This document shows, one piece after another, positions 46,600 through 59,358 of a stretch of DNA of 64,000 bases; position 1 is the stretch's first letter; each line of letters starts with the position of its first letter. The notes below the pieces were generated by a model. The model was not told the DNA's origin. It did no database searches and saw only the letters and a program-made list of their open reading frames with translations. Source of the DNA: Warburgia ugandensis (lineage: Eukaryota > Streptophyta > Magnoliopsida > Canellales > Canellaceae); assembly GCA_035236585.1 (NCBI GenBank), contig CP141134.1:24544414-24608413 (forward strand). The letters are read 5' to 3'. Made by a program: the position numbers and the translations under genes.

Positions 46600-48360
46600 T
46601 TTAAAGGACTGGAGTAGGAACAGGGCAAGGTCCAATGGGTGGGAGGGTTTCCTCATCTACGAAATTTTCTTTTTCATTATCCATAAGAGGTTCATGAACC
46701 TTGTTAGCCTTTATAGGACTATCCTTATCAATGACTTTATTGCTACGAAGAATGGTAACAATCCTAGTTTGTTCCATGGTTGAACTTGAAGACCCTATGT
46801 ACCAATTGCATGCATGCCTTTGGGGTTTGCTTGTGGTTGAGTAGGAAATGTCCCTTTATTGAGGGTCTGTATGAGTTAAGTTATGATGTTCTTCATCTCA
46901 TTCATGGATTATTCAAATTGAGCATTTTTCTTCTCCTAGTTTTGGATAAATTGATTGATTATTTTCTACTGGCCTCTTCGATGGGGTCATGTAGGGTCCA
47001 GGAGTAGCTGGTCCTTGATTTTATTGATAGGGTTGGTAGTGGGCCTATTGCTAGATATTAGCATTAGGTCCATTGCGCCAACTGAAATTTAGATGATTTT
47101 TCCAGTTAGGATTATGTCTCAAAGTATAGGGAAAAAGGATGTTTATATAAATTTAGGTCATTCACCTATTCATGATGCACATTCTAGAATGTTGGAATTG
47201 TGAGGCATTCTTGAGCTGTGTGTGAGATACTTTCACAAATATTGGACACCTACTTGACCTTCTTAGAAGAAGTTTCTCCCATGTCCATGGCTTTTATTTT
47301 TCTAGCTAGGGATGATATTTTAGCATTCATATTAAAATTTTCAGACTTAGCATACATTCTTCCCCTAGTAGATGTGATGGTGGACTTGGATTTATCTCAG
47401 TAATCTACTTTTTTTGAATCAGCCCAAGTTTGTGTATTCTTTTCTAGCTATTTCAAATACTCTTACGCCTCTTTAGGTTGTTTATTTAAAAATTTTCTAT
47501 TGTGAATCATTTCAACAAATTGATGCATATCAAAATTAAGTCCTTTATATAGAAGATAATGATATGCCAAGGTTTATATCCATGATGTGGTCAAGTTAAC
47601 AACAATTCCTTGAATCTTTTCTAGCAATGATAGAAATTCTCTTTATCCTTCTGAGTGAAGTTCGTGATTTTGTACCTTAGAGTATTAGTTTTATGCTTAG
47701 GAAAGAACTTTTTCATGAACTCCCTAGTCATCTCTTTGCCAAGTTCTTGTCAAACCTACTATACATTGAACCACATTTTAGCTTTTTTCCTTTAAGGAAA
47801 AAAGAAATAGCTTAAGCCTTACTGCATCTAATCCTAGATTTTGTATATTTTGACTAATGCATACTTCATCAAATTCCTTTAAATGTAAGTAAGGAGTCTC
47901 ACTATCCTACCCATGAAATTTAGAAAGTAATTGAATTACTCTCATTTTTAACTCTATTGTTCCAACATTTTGAGGTAGAATGACACATGAAGGTATGTTG
48001 GTGAATGTATTGAAGGTAATCTCTCAAATTTCTTCTATAAGGATTTTAGTTCTGCCAATTGTCCCCATATGCACTTTGTTGTATCCTATTCTTGGTTATT
48101 ATTTCTCCTATCTTTAGGTGGTGGATGATTCCTCCTTGGTGGAAGGTCATCATTACTGTCCATTAGAGGTGGTAGGTCATCAATTAATAGAGGTTGATGA
48201 TCATCTCTAAAATTTCTCTAACGTAGATAACCCCCTTGACCAACTAGTGAATTAGCCACCAATGACAGTTGATCTGGTTGTATGGATTGTTGAAGTACTT
48301 TGACTAACCTTTTGGTTTTTTCGCATATCCAAAATTACATACAATGAAAGAGTTTTTTAT
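46600..48360 (-). pseudogene. Gag remnant of element E
   Basis: It is collinear at DNA level with gag of D: 47690-47800 with 38510-38620, and 47100-47160 with 37970-38030. Frames are heavily broken. The ORFs on the plus strand over this stretch are shadows. Confidence 0.72.
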
Positions 48361-49303
48361 TATTATAGTTTTTTAAAGTTTTTTGTAAAGAAAACTAAAT
48401 TCGAAGATGCAACCTAGTGTAGAATGATGCACTAATAAAGAATACAATCAAACAATCCTATGTCTACCAAGTTATAATGTTTTGATTTTCTTGAACTGCT
48501 TCAAGGGAGTACCTTTTAAATTATCCTAATATAGATAGCTTCTCCTCTCTTTTAGACTTGTTCTATTGCCTAAAAGTTAGATCTTTGCTAATCAGTTGCT
48601 TCACACTCGCCTTAGTTAGTTATAGGTAATCTAAGTCCTAGAATGTGTTAGCAGAGCTAGTCATTTAAAAACAAACAAAGTGATTAAGTACAGGGCTATT
48701 AGAGTGACCATAGATCACCTCCTTCTAAGTGGGTCTTGTGATCTTGAAGGCTTCATAGGTCTTATAGGGTGAAAGGTGATGATTAACTTAGGTGGGCCAA
48801 AATGTGGTGATAAAATCCACCCTTGATCTTATAGGGTATGGTGCCCTTAATATTCGGTTTCCGTTCACTATGACAGTTTAATTAGCATATATATCACCTT
48901 AAAGTGAGTAAATGTGTCCTATGAATGCAATGAAAAATGGGAAACTAATGCAACAACCCTAGAAAGCATGTAACAAGTAAGATGGATGCAATCTATATGA
49001 AAATATACAGCCAAACAATAATGTAAAATTAAATTAACAAGAAAAAACCTAAATTAGTAAAGGAAATGAGTGAGGTAGACCTTATGATGGGGTCTTAGAT
49101 TTAAGTTGTTTGGCAAAAGGGTAAATAATTTACAACCACCTCCACTTTCGCAATAAGATGGTTTTACCCATGACCTTTATTATTACAACATTTTTAATTA
49201 CAATTAAAGTTCAAATACAAGTCGTCCTCACTATAATTCCTCTCAAAAATAAAAATAATAAAGAAAAATATCCTAATTCGATGGTGTTTTGGCCACACAA
49301 TCA
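48361..49303 (-). other. 5' leader of element E
   Basis: Non-coding; shares the block 48770-48905 with the leader of D. The PBS-like minus-strand sequence TTGTTGTCGTTGCCAAGAGG at 49304-49323 closes it. Confidence 0.5.
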
Positions 49304-49323
49304 CCTCTTGGCAACGACAACAA
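49304..49323 (-). promoter_or_regulatory. Degraded primer-binding site of element E
   Basis: The minus strand reads TTGTTGTCGTTGCCAAGAGG, comparable to TTGGCGCCGTTGCCGGGGA. The GTTGCC core is kept and the rest is decayed. Confidence 0.5.
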
Positions 49324-49327
49324 AACC

Positions 49328-50949
49328 TTATTTGGGTTTTCCTGCAAGTGCACATTGGTGAATGGTAATATTATGCATGGTCGAATCCACATAGAGGATA
49401 TAGTATGGAATTAGAGTACCAAGAATTAGTCACACCGCTTACCTATTTTCTTTTATAACTCAAGAATTAAATTGAAATTACAATTACAACCTCCAAAGGT
49501 ATTTTCTTTGAAAAAATAATTTAAAAAATTGTAAACATTAAAAAACTTAAATAATTCATCAAATTCTAAGTATTCTATGTAATCCAAACTATAATGGATC
49601 ATATACTAAACACCAAAAATAAAGATGAATTAAAAGAGATATAAAGTAAACAAAGAAAACTAGGAGAGTGATAATAGTAATCACCACTATAAAACATAGT
49701 TTCTATACACATGAAAAATAATAGGGTTCTCACTTTGTGCTCTTTGTTTGATGCGTTCTTGAATCCAAATTAGAAATATAAAACATGGATCTTCTTATCC
49801 TTGGTATCTTCTACCCAAAGAAATAAATTTTAGAGATTTTTATCCACTATAGAAGTAGGAATTGTCGCATGAAGTACCCCTATTCACTAACTCATGGTTG
49901 CATTGTCCATAGTCCGCAACCTTTGAATTTCTTTGAGATTTTCATCATTTTTTTCACTCCTGTGATATGGTATTTATAGAAGAATTGGAGGTTGATTTTG
50001 TTCATTTCCCCCCCTCTAATTTCTCTTTTTCCCAAGCAATTATAAATTACATTGAGTTTCTAAGTTTTGCTTGATTTCCAACTTAGAAAACTATTTTAGA
50101 CTGGGAAACTTCCTCTTTCCTTCTCGTCAATGCGCATTTTTTTTTCTCTCCAAATTTTCACTTTTCTCGTCTCTCTCCATATTCTAGCCAAGTAAGACAA
50201 ATGTGGTATCCAAGCAGCTAGTAATTCAATAGAACCATTCATACTATGGGCCATACTCAAATATTTTAATACTGAAGAAATATTTTGGATTTTTTTACGA
50301 TCAAGGCCATCCATCAGTTAAGATTTATCCATCAATATCTTTCAAATACTATCTTACCCATCTTATCTTTCATCTCCCATGGAATTATCTTGATTCAATC
50401 CTAGACGTAAAGTCTTCTGATCTTGGCCCAAAAAGAATAATTTTTAAAGATCTAATACATTGATAATGTCCATCTTAATAATACCTTCACATCCATGACC
50501 AATCATTCTATGGATGCCAAACTCTAAGGTATTTTTTAGAGAGATCTTAATGTTTAGAGCTACATCACTTTGATTGCCATTGATTTTCTTTGATCCTATC
50601 TTGATTCAATCTAGATCCTCCAAATTCATCACAAATTGATCATAGTCATCCATTTCAATCTAAGCTTGATCAGAGTTTCAAAATATTGAAAAACTTGATC
50701 TAGCCACTTGGATCTCGATGTACCACCTATAAAACATAGAAAAATGCCTAATTAATAGGATACAATATGTGTTTTTGCATATATTAACTTCAGATCTTCA
50801 TCTTACCTTAAAGATTCATCAATTTAAGGTTAGATTCTAAAATTTTCAATTGATATATTTTTCATATAATTTTCTAATTGATGTCCTAAAAATATATCAA
50901 GCATATGCTAAATGAGGGTAATTTATACAAAACAATGGGTAATTGAACA
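49328..50949 (-). repeat. LTR shared by elements E and H
   Basis: In minus orientation it opens TGTTCAATTACCC after the G-rich tract of H (50950-50962) and ends with TGTGCACTTGCAGG close to the PBS of E. It therefore serves as 3' LTR of H and 5' LTR of E. The left end is approximate by a few bases. The frame 50096-50314 inside is not a gene. Confidence 0.75.
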
Positions 50950-51979
50950 TAACCCCAACCCGCATTTTACTAGTCTCGAGCAAATCATGTGAAGATTTAT
51001 TTTATTAAAAGTGATACAAATTGTTAATTTCATAGGTACTCACTATTACATTTAGCATATGCAGTAAGCCTTTGAACCCCTAGATTACCTCTAATAGACA
51101 AGTTAGGCCTCATGAGGGTTTGTAGAAAAATTTATCTATGAGAAATTTCTTTTATTGATATTCAACTTATCACTTTAACATGCTAAAATAATAACAATAA
51201 TAATTCAAAACATTACTCAAATGCTAACAAAATTTCATTTAGACTTAGATCTCAGAGTGAAGTGTCTTTGTACGTTCTACATATACAGTAGATCTTTATT
51301 TCTAAGTAAGCAATAACTCTTGACCTCCATTTGAAATATGTTCCAACCTCAATCATCACTAAAATATATACACTCAAAAATGAAACTCTTAGAAAAAGGT
51401 AAAATATATCTCTCTTTAATACATGAGTAGAATCAACAAGACAAAAAATATTTCACATATACTCATAAAAGAACGAGTGTTACTAAGAAATTTTACTTAT
51501 CTCTTTAAATAGGATGTTATTACCAAGAAATTTAGAAATACTACTCCTTATATTTCCATCCATTCATATCCTCATTAAGATTATATTCCTCATAGAATCA
51601 ATAGATCTTAAACTGGAATGAAATATAGGCTTAGGATATGGTTATAAAAGAAAGGGTATATAGGGATTAAAAATCTTCAAAAACAAGTATAGGTCTTCTC
51701 CTAGAAAGTTTAAATTATTCTTTTTATTTTTTTTTAAGTGAACATTCTTTTTGCAACTTTTTTCTTTTCTTTGTTCTTTTACTCTTTATTAGAACTTTGA
51801 AATCTCTTTGAAGAATTTTTCTTTTCTTAATATTCACTTCTCTACTTTTATTGCAACTTAAAAATATATCTTCAACTATCTCTAACTTAATTTTCCTAGA
51901 CAAGAGCTAATGGTTATTTTATATTGGGTTAATATGTGTAAAGATAAGTCCTTTAAGAAAGGGTTTAAATGTTGACCAT

Positions 51980-52990
51980 TTACCTTAAAAGTATGATCAT
52001 TCCTAGTATCATCCATCTCAATAGTCCCATATGGAAAAGCTTCTTTAACAATGTATGGGCTGGTCCATCGAGATCCAAACTTCCTGGGAAGAGATGAAGC
52101 CTAAAATTATAAAGTAAAACTTTCTGAGATGGAGTAAAGGATTTTCTCATAATGTTTTTATCATGAAAAACTTCCATTTTTTCCTTATAAATCCTATTAC
52201 TCTCATATGCTTCCTGACTGATTTCTTCCACGTCATTTAGCTAGAGGTTTCTATGAGAGCATACTTTATATATGTTACAATTAAACATTTTAATAGCCCT
52301 GTAAGCTTTATGCCCCAATTCCAACAGCAAATGACAAGCTTTTCCATACACAATAAGATATGGAAACATACCAATCGGGCTTTTATATGCAGTCCTGTAT
52401 GTCGAAAGTGCTTGATCAATCTAAGAGACCAATCTTTATGATCGGGGTTAACAGTTTTTTGAAGAATTTGTTTAATAGCCTCATTAGAAATTTCCTACTT
52501 GTCCACTTGTTTGTGGGTGATATGATGTTGCAACTTTATATGTGATATTATATTTCTTTATAAAAGCTTCAAAAGTTTTGTTGCAAAAATGTGTACTGCT
52601 ATCACTAATAATGGTTTGAGGTGTTCAAAAATCTAGAAAAGATATTTTCTTTTAAAAACTTAACCACTATTTTATGATCATTATTCCTACATAGAATAGC
52701 CTCTATCCATTTTGTAACGTAGTCTACTGCTACTAAAATATACACATATCCAAAAGAAGGTGGGAATGGCCCTATGAAATCAATGCCCAAACAATCAAAT
52801 ACTTCATCTACAAGAATAGGATTCAGAGGTATCATATTTCTACAAGTTATTCTCCTAACTTTTAACAGCTCACATATTTTATAGAACTCATGTGTGTCCT
52901 TAAAATAGTGGGCTGGTAAAAACCACACTACAAAAATTTTACAATTCTTTTCTATACTAAAAAATGTTCTTCACATGCTTTATAATGATA
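51980..52990 (-). pseudogene. Integrase of element H
   Basis: The frame 52928-52605 carries FYKICELLKVRRITCRNMIP, VDEVFDCLGIDFIGPFPPSF (with the first catalytic Asp in GIDF) and YILVAVDYVTKWIEAI. The parts with the second Asp (ISDSSTHFCNK) and Glu position (HPQTSGQVG, where the Glu is lost) follow out of frame near 52590-52500. The end domain at 52231-51980 has YESNRIYKEKMEVFHDKNIM and KVLLYNFRLHLFPGSL. Frameshifts separate the pieces. Confidence 0.84.
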
Positions 52991-53039
52991 GAAGGAGATG
53001 ACACTATTTTGTTCTATGTCAGGTGTTTACTTGATCTAG

Positions 53040-53736
53040 GTAGTGCTTAAATAAATAAAGATCATCCCAAAAGTAATGCTTTATATTAGAGAATTTTTTT
53101 TGCATTACTTACTTACCTCAATGTTTAAGAATCTTCCCTGTGACTAAATAATTTTTAATATTTGTAAACTAGGGAGGATGGAAGACATGAAAAAGTTGCT
53201 AATTAGGGATTGTATCCTTAATAGGCAACTCATCTAAAGGTTTTGTTAAGATAAGTCTAGAAAGATGGTTAGCTACTATATTTTCTACTCCTTATGATCT
53301 TTAATTTTAGTGTCAAATTCTTAGAGTAGAAGAATCCATCTAAATAGTCTTGGTTTAGCTTCCTTCTTAGAAAGAAGGTACTTAAGTGCTAATGATGAGT
53401 GAATATGACTATCTTAGAGCCAACCAAGTAGGACATAAACTTATCCAAGGCATAGATAACTACAAGGAGTTCCTTTTTCATGGTGGAATAGTTCAGTTGA
53501 GTATTATTAAGTGTTCTACTAGCATAGTAGATAACATAAGGCTTTTTATCCTTTCTTTCTCCTAATATTTCTCCTACAACATTATTGATGACATCATACA
53601 TAATTTCAAAGGGTAGACTCCAATTAGGTAATTGCATGATAGGTGCTGTGACTAACTTATCTTTTAACATTGCAAAAGCTTCTTGACAATCTTTAGTCTA
53701 CTCAAAAGGGGTATCATTTGTAAGGAGGTGACATAA

Positions 53737-53773
<37 letters not shown>

Positions 53774-54660
53774 ACACTAAAATCTTTAATACACATACTA
53801 CAGAAACTTGCATGCCCTAAAAATGAGCGGATATCTCTAACAAATTTTTGGATAGGTAGTTTAGTGATGAAATCATTTTTTGTTTTATCTACCTTTATAC
53901 ATTTAGATGAAAAAATATGACCAAGTACAATTTTGTTGGGAACCATAAAATGACATTTCTCCTAAATCAACACTAAGTTTTTCTCTTCACAACGACTAAA
54001 GCCTTTTATTAAATTTTCAAGAGGTGTCAAATGAATCACCAAGAATATAAAATCATCTATAAAGACCTTTAAAATTCACTCTACCATATCACTAAAAATA
54101 CTTAGCATGCATCTCTAAGAAGTAGCTGGAGTATTATATAATCCAAATGGTAGCCTTTTATAATCAAAAGTTCTAAAAGGACATGTAAAGGTGGTCTTTT
54201 CTTTATCCTCAGGTGTAATTTTTATCTGATTATATCGAGAATAACCATATAGAAAATAGTAATACTAGTGTCCTGAAACCCTTTCTGACATTTGATCAGC
54301 AAATGGCAAACAAAAATGGTCCTTCCTAGTGATAAGATTCGATTTTTTATGGTCAATACATATACATCAACTTGTGATAATTATAGTGGGAATTAATTCA
54401 TTGCTGGCATTAGTGATCATTGTTACTCCAGACTTCTTTGGAACCACTTGAGTTGGATTCGCTCATTTTCTATCACTTATGTGATAGATGAGGCCCACAT
54501 TACGCAATTTAAGGACTTCTGCTCTAACCACTTCTTTCATATTTTGATTCAATATGCATTGCAGTATAGGTTAAAGGGTTAATACCCTCTATATTAGCAA
54601 TGATCCATCCTATTGCACCTTTGTGTTCCTTTAGAGTATCTAATAATTGTTAATGCTAAC
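53040..54660 (-). pseudogene. Reverse transcriptase and RNase H of element H
   Basis: RT pieces: the FIDD box at 54049-54063; 53946-53698 with PNKIVLGHIFSSKCIKVD and FLGHASFCSMCIKDFSVI; then a run of His-Thr repeats encoded by a GT microsatellite, then PLCHLLTNDTPFE. RNase H at 53670-53389: MLKDKLVTAPIMQLPNWSLP, MYDVINNVVGEILGERKDKK, YASRTLNNTQLNYSTMKKEL and LDKFMSYLVGSK. A stop (TAG) at the expected Trp separates the two frames. Confidence 0.84.
53739..53770. repeat. (GT)16 microsatellite within the RT of element H
   Basis: It replaces the short segment that reads as YG in element E (DFSVIYGPLYHLL) with a His-Thr run. The frame stays open across it. Confidence 0.95.
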
Positions 54661-54748
54661 ATGTTTCTAATTAGAAGAAAATTATCATAGAAAAAGTCTT
54701 GTTTTCTCTTAAATATGCATACTTTAAATCTTGTGGTAAAGGTTTCAG

Positions 54749-54802
54749 CAAATGATATATTTTTCATAAATTTTTTAAATAATGTCCTAAAAATATATCA
54801 AA
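54749..54802 (-). repeat. LTR fragment at the broken end of element H
   Basis: GATATATTTTTCATAAATTTT...GTCCTAAAAATATATCAA matches 50851-50905 in the shared E/H LTR in the same orientation. It is only about 50 bases long, joined directly to the RT start of H, and points to a recombination or deletion junction. Confidence 0.65.
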
Positions 54803-56330
54803 TGGACACTTAATAGCTCTTCTCGTAGAAAGTACTTTAGTTACAACAAGGACTTTTATGCTATTGTGAGGGATTTAGAACATTGGAGCCAATATTTTCT
54901 TCTAAACATTTGATCTTTTTTAGATCATGAAGATATGCAATTTCTCAAAATCCAACAATAGCAAAGTAGAAGACATGCTATGTGGGTTGAATTTATCCAA
55001 TACTTTTAGTTCATCATAATTCAGAAATTTGGAACTTAGAATGTGGTCATTGATACCTTGGCCATGAGACATTCTTTGTTGGCCATTTTGAATTCCAAAG
55101 TTGTTGGTTTTGGAATAATGAAAAGCTCTACATGTGGGACTCATACTCTACTTAGATTTGGAACAAATGTGAGCATGACCCTTATCAACAACTTTTTCTG
55201 CAAGAAGGGTTTTCTCTGCAAGGGAAATAACTTATGTATTACCTAATTCTCCCTTAGAGAAGCAACTATCAATGAAGCTCATGATAGAGGCCTTGCTGGA
55301 CATTTTATAAGAGATAACACTCTACTCTTGTTCTTGTGAAAGACAAGTTCTTTTATCCAAAAATGGCATAGGACATTTCTAAGCATGTACAACAATGCAG
55401 AATCTGTCATCTGGAAAAAAGTCTCCTCAGAACACAAATTTATATACTCCACTATTTTTCCTAACTCTCCTTGGGAAGAGGTGTGTAAGGATTTTGTTGT
55501 TGAACTACCAAGAATGCAATGAAATAACAATTTAGTCATGGTGGTTGTTCATTGCTTTCTCAAATGGTGCATTTCATGGCCTACCCTAAGACCATCGATA
55601 CTTTACATGTAGCCGACTTGTACTTCAAGGAAGTTACTAGAGTTCATGACATCCCCAAGACCATTACTTCGAATCAAGATCCCAAATTTATGAGCCATTT
55701 TTGGTGAACTCAATGAAAAAAGCTTGGAATTTGGTTGCAAATCAATTCTTCTTGTCATCCACAAGACAATGGGAAGACTGAAGTTATTAATAGGAGTTTA
55801 AGAAATTTGTTACAAAGCTTTATGGGAAATAACATTTGCAAATGGGATTTGTAGTTAGCTCAGGCTGAATTTGCTTTCAACTATTCATATAGCCAAACTA
55901 CAGGTTACAGTCCTTTTGAAACTATTTATAGAAAGAATCCTTTGAGCTTGTTGGATTTAGCACCACTTTCTGTTAGTCAACAATTTCATTAGAGATACTA
56001 AAGAGCGAGAAATGCAAATAAAAAGGTCATACGAGCATGTATATGGCAAAATTAAGATGCAAAATGAGAAGTATAAGGCTCAAGCAGATAACCACAAAAA
56101 AGCTACAGAGTCTCAAAAAGGCAATTTGGTCTATGTGCATCTTAGAAAGGAAATATTTTCTCAAAGATAACATTCTAAGCTCAAGGTAAGAGCAACAAGA
56201 CCTTTCAAGATATTGAAGAAAATTGATGCAAGTGTCTATAAGATTGAGCTACCTACAGAATTCGAAGTTTTAGACACTTAGTGTAGTTCATCTTTCATTG
56301 TAGAAAGGATAGGACAAAAAAAAAAAAAAA
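54803..56330 (+). pseudogene. RNase H and integrase relic of a chromovirus-type Ty3/gypsy (element I)
   Basis: The plus-strand RNase H end has NKDFYAIVRDLEHWSQYF, DHEDMQFL, RRHAMWVEFIQYF and RHSLLAILNSKVVGF (54840-55100). The integrase start has FCKKGFLCKGNNLCI, SLREATINEAHDRGLAGHFI (55180-55310). In the core, VCKDFVVELP (first Asp), TSNQDPKFMSHFW (second Asp) and HPQDNGKTEVINRSL (Glu) lie at about 55485, 55670 and 55770, then AQAEFAFNYSYSQTTGYSPF. The C-terminal part reaches VYKIELPTEFEV near 56260. Many stops and a few frameshifts are seen. RT and gag to the left and the 3' LTR to the right are absent. The sequence differs from the A/B and D/E/H families. Confidence 0.85.
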
Positions 56331-57037
56331 CTCAAAGACGAGCTCTTTCCAATCTTGGAAAAATGATATGGGAATGTCTCTTTTTCAAAAATCTGTTTAT
56401 GAATCAAGAAAGAACAAGATTGATTATCAAGATTTCAATGTCTTAGATCAATATAAAAATGATTCCTTAGATCATCCTATTTGGGATGGTTCAAATCCAC
56501 ATCAAATAGGCATCTTAGAACTTCATTTTTTGGATAGTTCAGACCAATTAGAAGTGCATGTCCCATCATCCAAACTCCAACACTTTCTTTTTCCCTTGGT
56601 TAGAACATGTTCTTGAAGTTTTCTCTACCAAAAATTATGTTGATTGGTCATGATCTCAAATCAGTCAAATTAGAAAACTACTAGTATGGAAAATTAGGCA
56701 ATTGCTTGCATGAAAATTTTCTTATCAAATTGTGGTCAAACTACTGTTTTAAAAGATACCTAAGTCTTAGAAACTATTATTTAGGAACCTACCTAATCCT
56801 TAGAAACCTTGTTTAGGTAATTTCTTCTAATCTTTAATCAATCTTGGAAACTACTTATCATTAAAAGCATCTACCTATCATATGGGAGGGTTTGTCCCCA
56901 AGCTATTTTAGCACTCTTTTGAGGTGGCAGATTTTCTGTATCCTTAGAGTGAAAAGCTAGTTTTACTCCCATCCTATCATCTAGTATCAAAAGTACACAA
57001 ACATTTAGTAAAACTAGTAGAAGATACTTAGTGAGTT
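56331..57037. other. Unrecognised spacer, possibly the 3' end of element I
   Basis: An 82-codon plus frame (56368-56616) follows the integrase relic and is rich in Ser, Asp and Gln. I could not match it to a domain. It may be the acidic tail or untranslated part of element I. No polypurine tract or LTR was identified. Confidence 0.4.
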
Positions 57038-57545
<508 letters not shown>

Positions 57546-57699
57546 ATAAGCATCATATGTCGCTAGTATGTCTAAAGAGAATACCACTCATCTTAAGAAA
57601 CCAAATAAAGTAGTTTCCACCACAAGTGCAGAAGTGAATGAGACAACACATAATAATCTCTTCTTTGGCTTATGTTTAGGGACAATGAAGATGTGCAAT

Positions 57700-58000
57700 C
57701 ATCCTTCTACCTCTAGAGCCAGGACGTAGCCTTACCACACTTCAAGTATGAGGTTTTCCCCCTGCTTTCAACAACCAATAAAGTTAAGTACAAGCATTGC
57801 TACAACATCTCTGTAAGAACAAACTTTGAAAGTATGTTCATTACTTTCTCCTTTGTGTGAATCTTATTAAGAAATCCATAACTTTCCTACAACACTTTCC
57901 CTCTGTATCTTCATCCCAGGATCTTCTTTGAAGCACCTGTATCCTTCATATCAAAGTCCTTACTTCTTAACATGCACTTGAGTTTTTAGCCTTCTTTCGC
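57700..58000 (-). pseudogene. Reverse transcriptase relic of element J
   Basis: The minus strand shows MLRSKDFDMKDTGASKKILG followed, after a stop, by SYGFLNKIHTKEKVMNILSK. This corresponds to the copia RT segment FDMKDLGxAKxILGM...LSQxxYxxKxLxxF after the catalytic box. The YVDD box itself was not found. Short and broken. Confidence 0.72.
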
Positions 58001-58439
58001 TTAGGTAGTTCAACCAACTCCCAAGTTTTACTTTCAAGAAGTGACTCACTGTTTTCCTTCACAGATATTATCCACATTTCTCTCTCCTTACATGATATAG
58101 CATCCTAAAAATAATATAGCTCCCCACTACTGATTACTAAATTAAAAGAAAGTATTTCTTCAAACCCATAGCTCTCTAGAGCTTTTGTAGTTCACTTTGG
58201 ATAGATGAGTTTTCTTTTGCTTAGCTCCTCCTCAACTGAAAGTTTCTCACAATCATGTACTGTCTCTAACTTTTGTTTGCCTTGCTACATGTCCTTTACC
58301 ATTTGGGATTCATCAAATTATGACATCTTGACTAATGACAAATTTCCATGTAGTTTGGCATCATGGCTTGTAACCTTTCACTCCCTTCTCATAGACAAGA
58401 AATATAAACTTTCTTGATTTAAAGTTTGGTTTAGACTAT

Positions 58440-59200
58440 CATCCACTCCGCACATGAACATAGGTAGGACATCCAAAGATCATCAACATAGAGTACTTGT
58501 CCTCCCTTCCTATCCAAACCTCTTCTATCACTCAACACTCAAGCTACATAGATGGTGATATGTTAACTACATAACATGTAGTGTTAATTTCTTCAACCTA
58601 GAAACTCTTTAGTAGCCCTACATGCAATCTCATGCACCTTGTTCCCACCAAAATAGTTCTATTCATATGCTCTACAACTCCATTTTGTTGTAGAGTCCTT
58701 GAAATAGTAAAGTGTCAACTACTGCCTTCACTATAATAGAACTTCATGAATTCATTTTCCTTATACTCTATCCCATATTATGACCTGAGACTTTATTTGC
58801 TTTGCATATTTATCTACTTTTCTACTTCTGCCTTCCACTACTTGAACTTAGTGAAAACTTCAAATGTCTCCTTCATAATTTAACCTAGCACTTTCCTAGA
58901 GAAGTTTTCAATGAAGCCCAGAAAATAACAAGTCCTTTCTTTGATGGCACAACATAGGTCCTCAAACATATAAGTATACATAATCAATAATACCATTGTT
59001 TCTATGGGTTAAAGTTTTAAGCATTAGCCTACACTGCTTCTCATAAACATAGTACTTGTAGAAGTCTAGCTTGCATGATTTTACTCCTTTCACCAATTTC
59101 CTTTTACACCCATATGCGACATGTTTGTGTTATTTGTGTAGAAATTTGCAGGTGAAGAGATAGTAGCTCCACCTAAAACTATGCTTCATATCATCTTGTA
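58440..59200 (-). pseudogene. Integrase relic of element J
   Basis: The minus strand near 58690-58620 reads NGVVEHMNRTILVGTRCMRL and then, with stops, SF.VEEINTTCYVVNISPS. This is the copia integrase block around the catalytic Glu (NGVAERMNRTL...). Farther along, near 58480-58450, DLWMSYLCSC resembles the GCPAYAHV block. Frames are heavily broken and the first part of the core is not clear. Confidence 0.75.
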
Positions 59201-59358
59201 TATATTTCTATCTTTCTACCCTTCATCAATACCATGACCTTTAGATACTTTTAAAACCATATCTATTATTTTGTATGTGGAACCATTGGAATTTAAAGTA
59301 CCTAGGATCATTAAATTTTTATTCCACTCTTGTACATGTCTAACATTACCCAAAGTCC

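Larger units (their letters stand above)
44348..49327 (-). mobile_element. Element E: truncated Athila/Tat-like Ty3/gypsy
   Basis: Minus-strand leader, gag, protease, RT and the first part of RNase H are present. The rest of pol, the 3' untranslated part and the 3' LTR are lost at 44348, where LTR G starts. It is collinear with D and H. Its 5' LTR (49328-50949) is at the same time the 3' LTR of element H. Confidence 0.82.
50950..54748 (-). mobile_element. Element H: 3' half of an Athila/Tat-like Ty3/gypsy
   Basis: It contains the polypurine tract (50950-50962), a 3' untranslated part (50963-51970), integrase, RNase H and RT. The sequence ends near the start of RT at about 54748. Gag, protease and the 5' LTR are missing; at the break a 50-bp piece of LTR sequence is found instead. 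It is closer to E than to D in RT. Confidence 0.8.

Noticed and set aside
46502..47403. Plus-strand frames over element E
   Set aside because: Antisense shadows of the gag-protease relic, which has clear minus-strand similarity.
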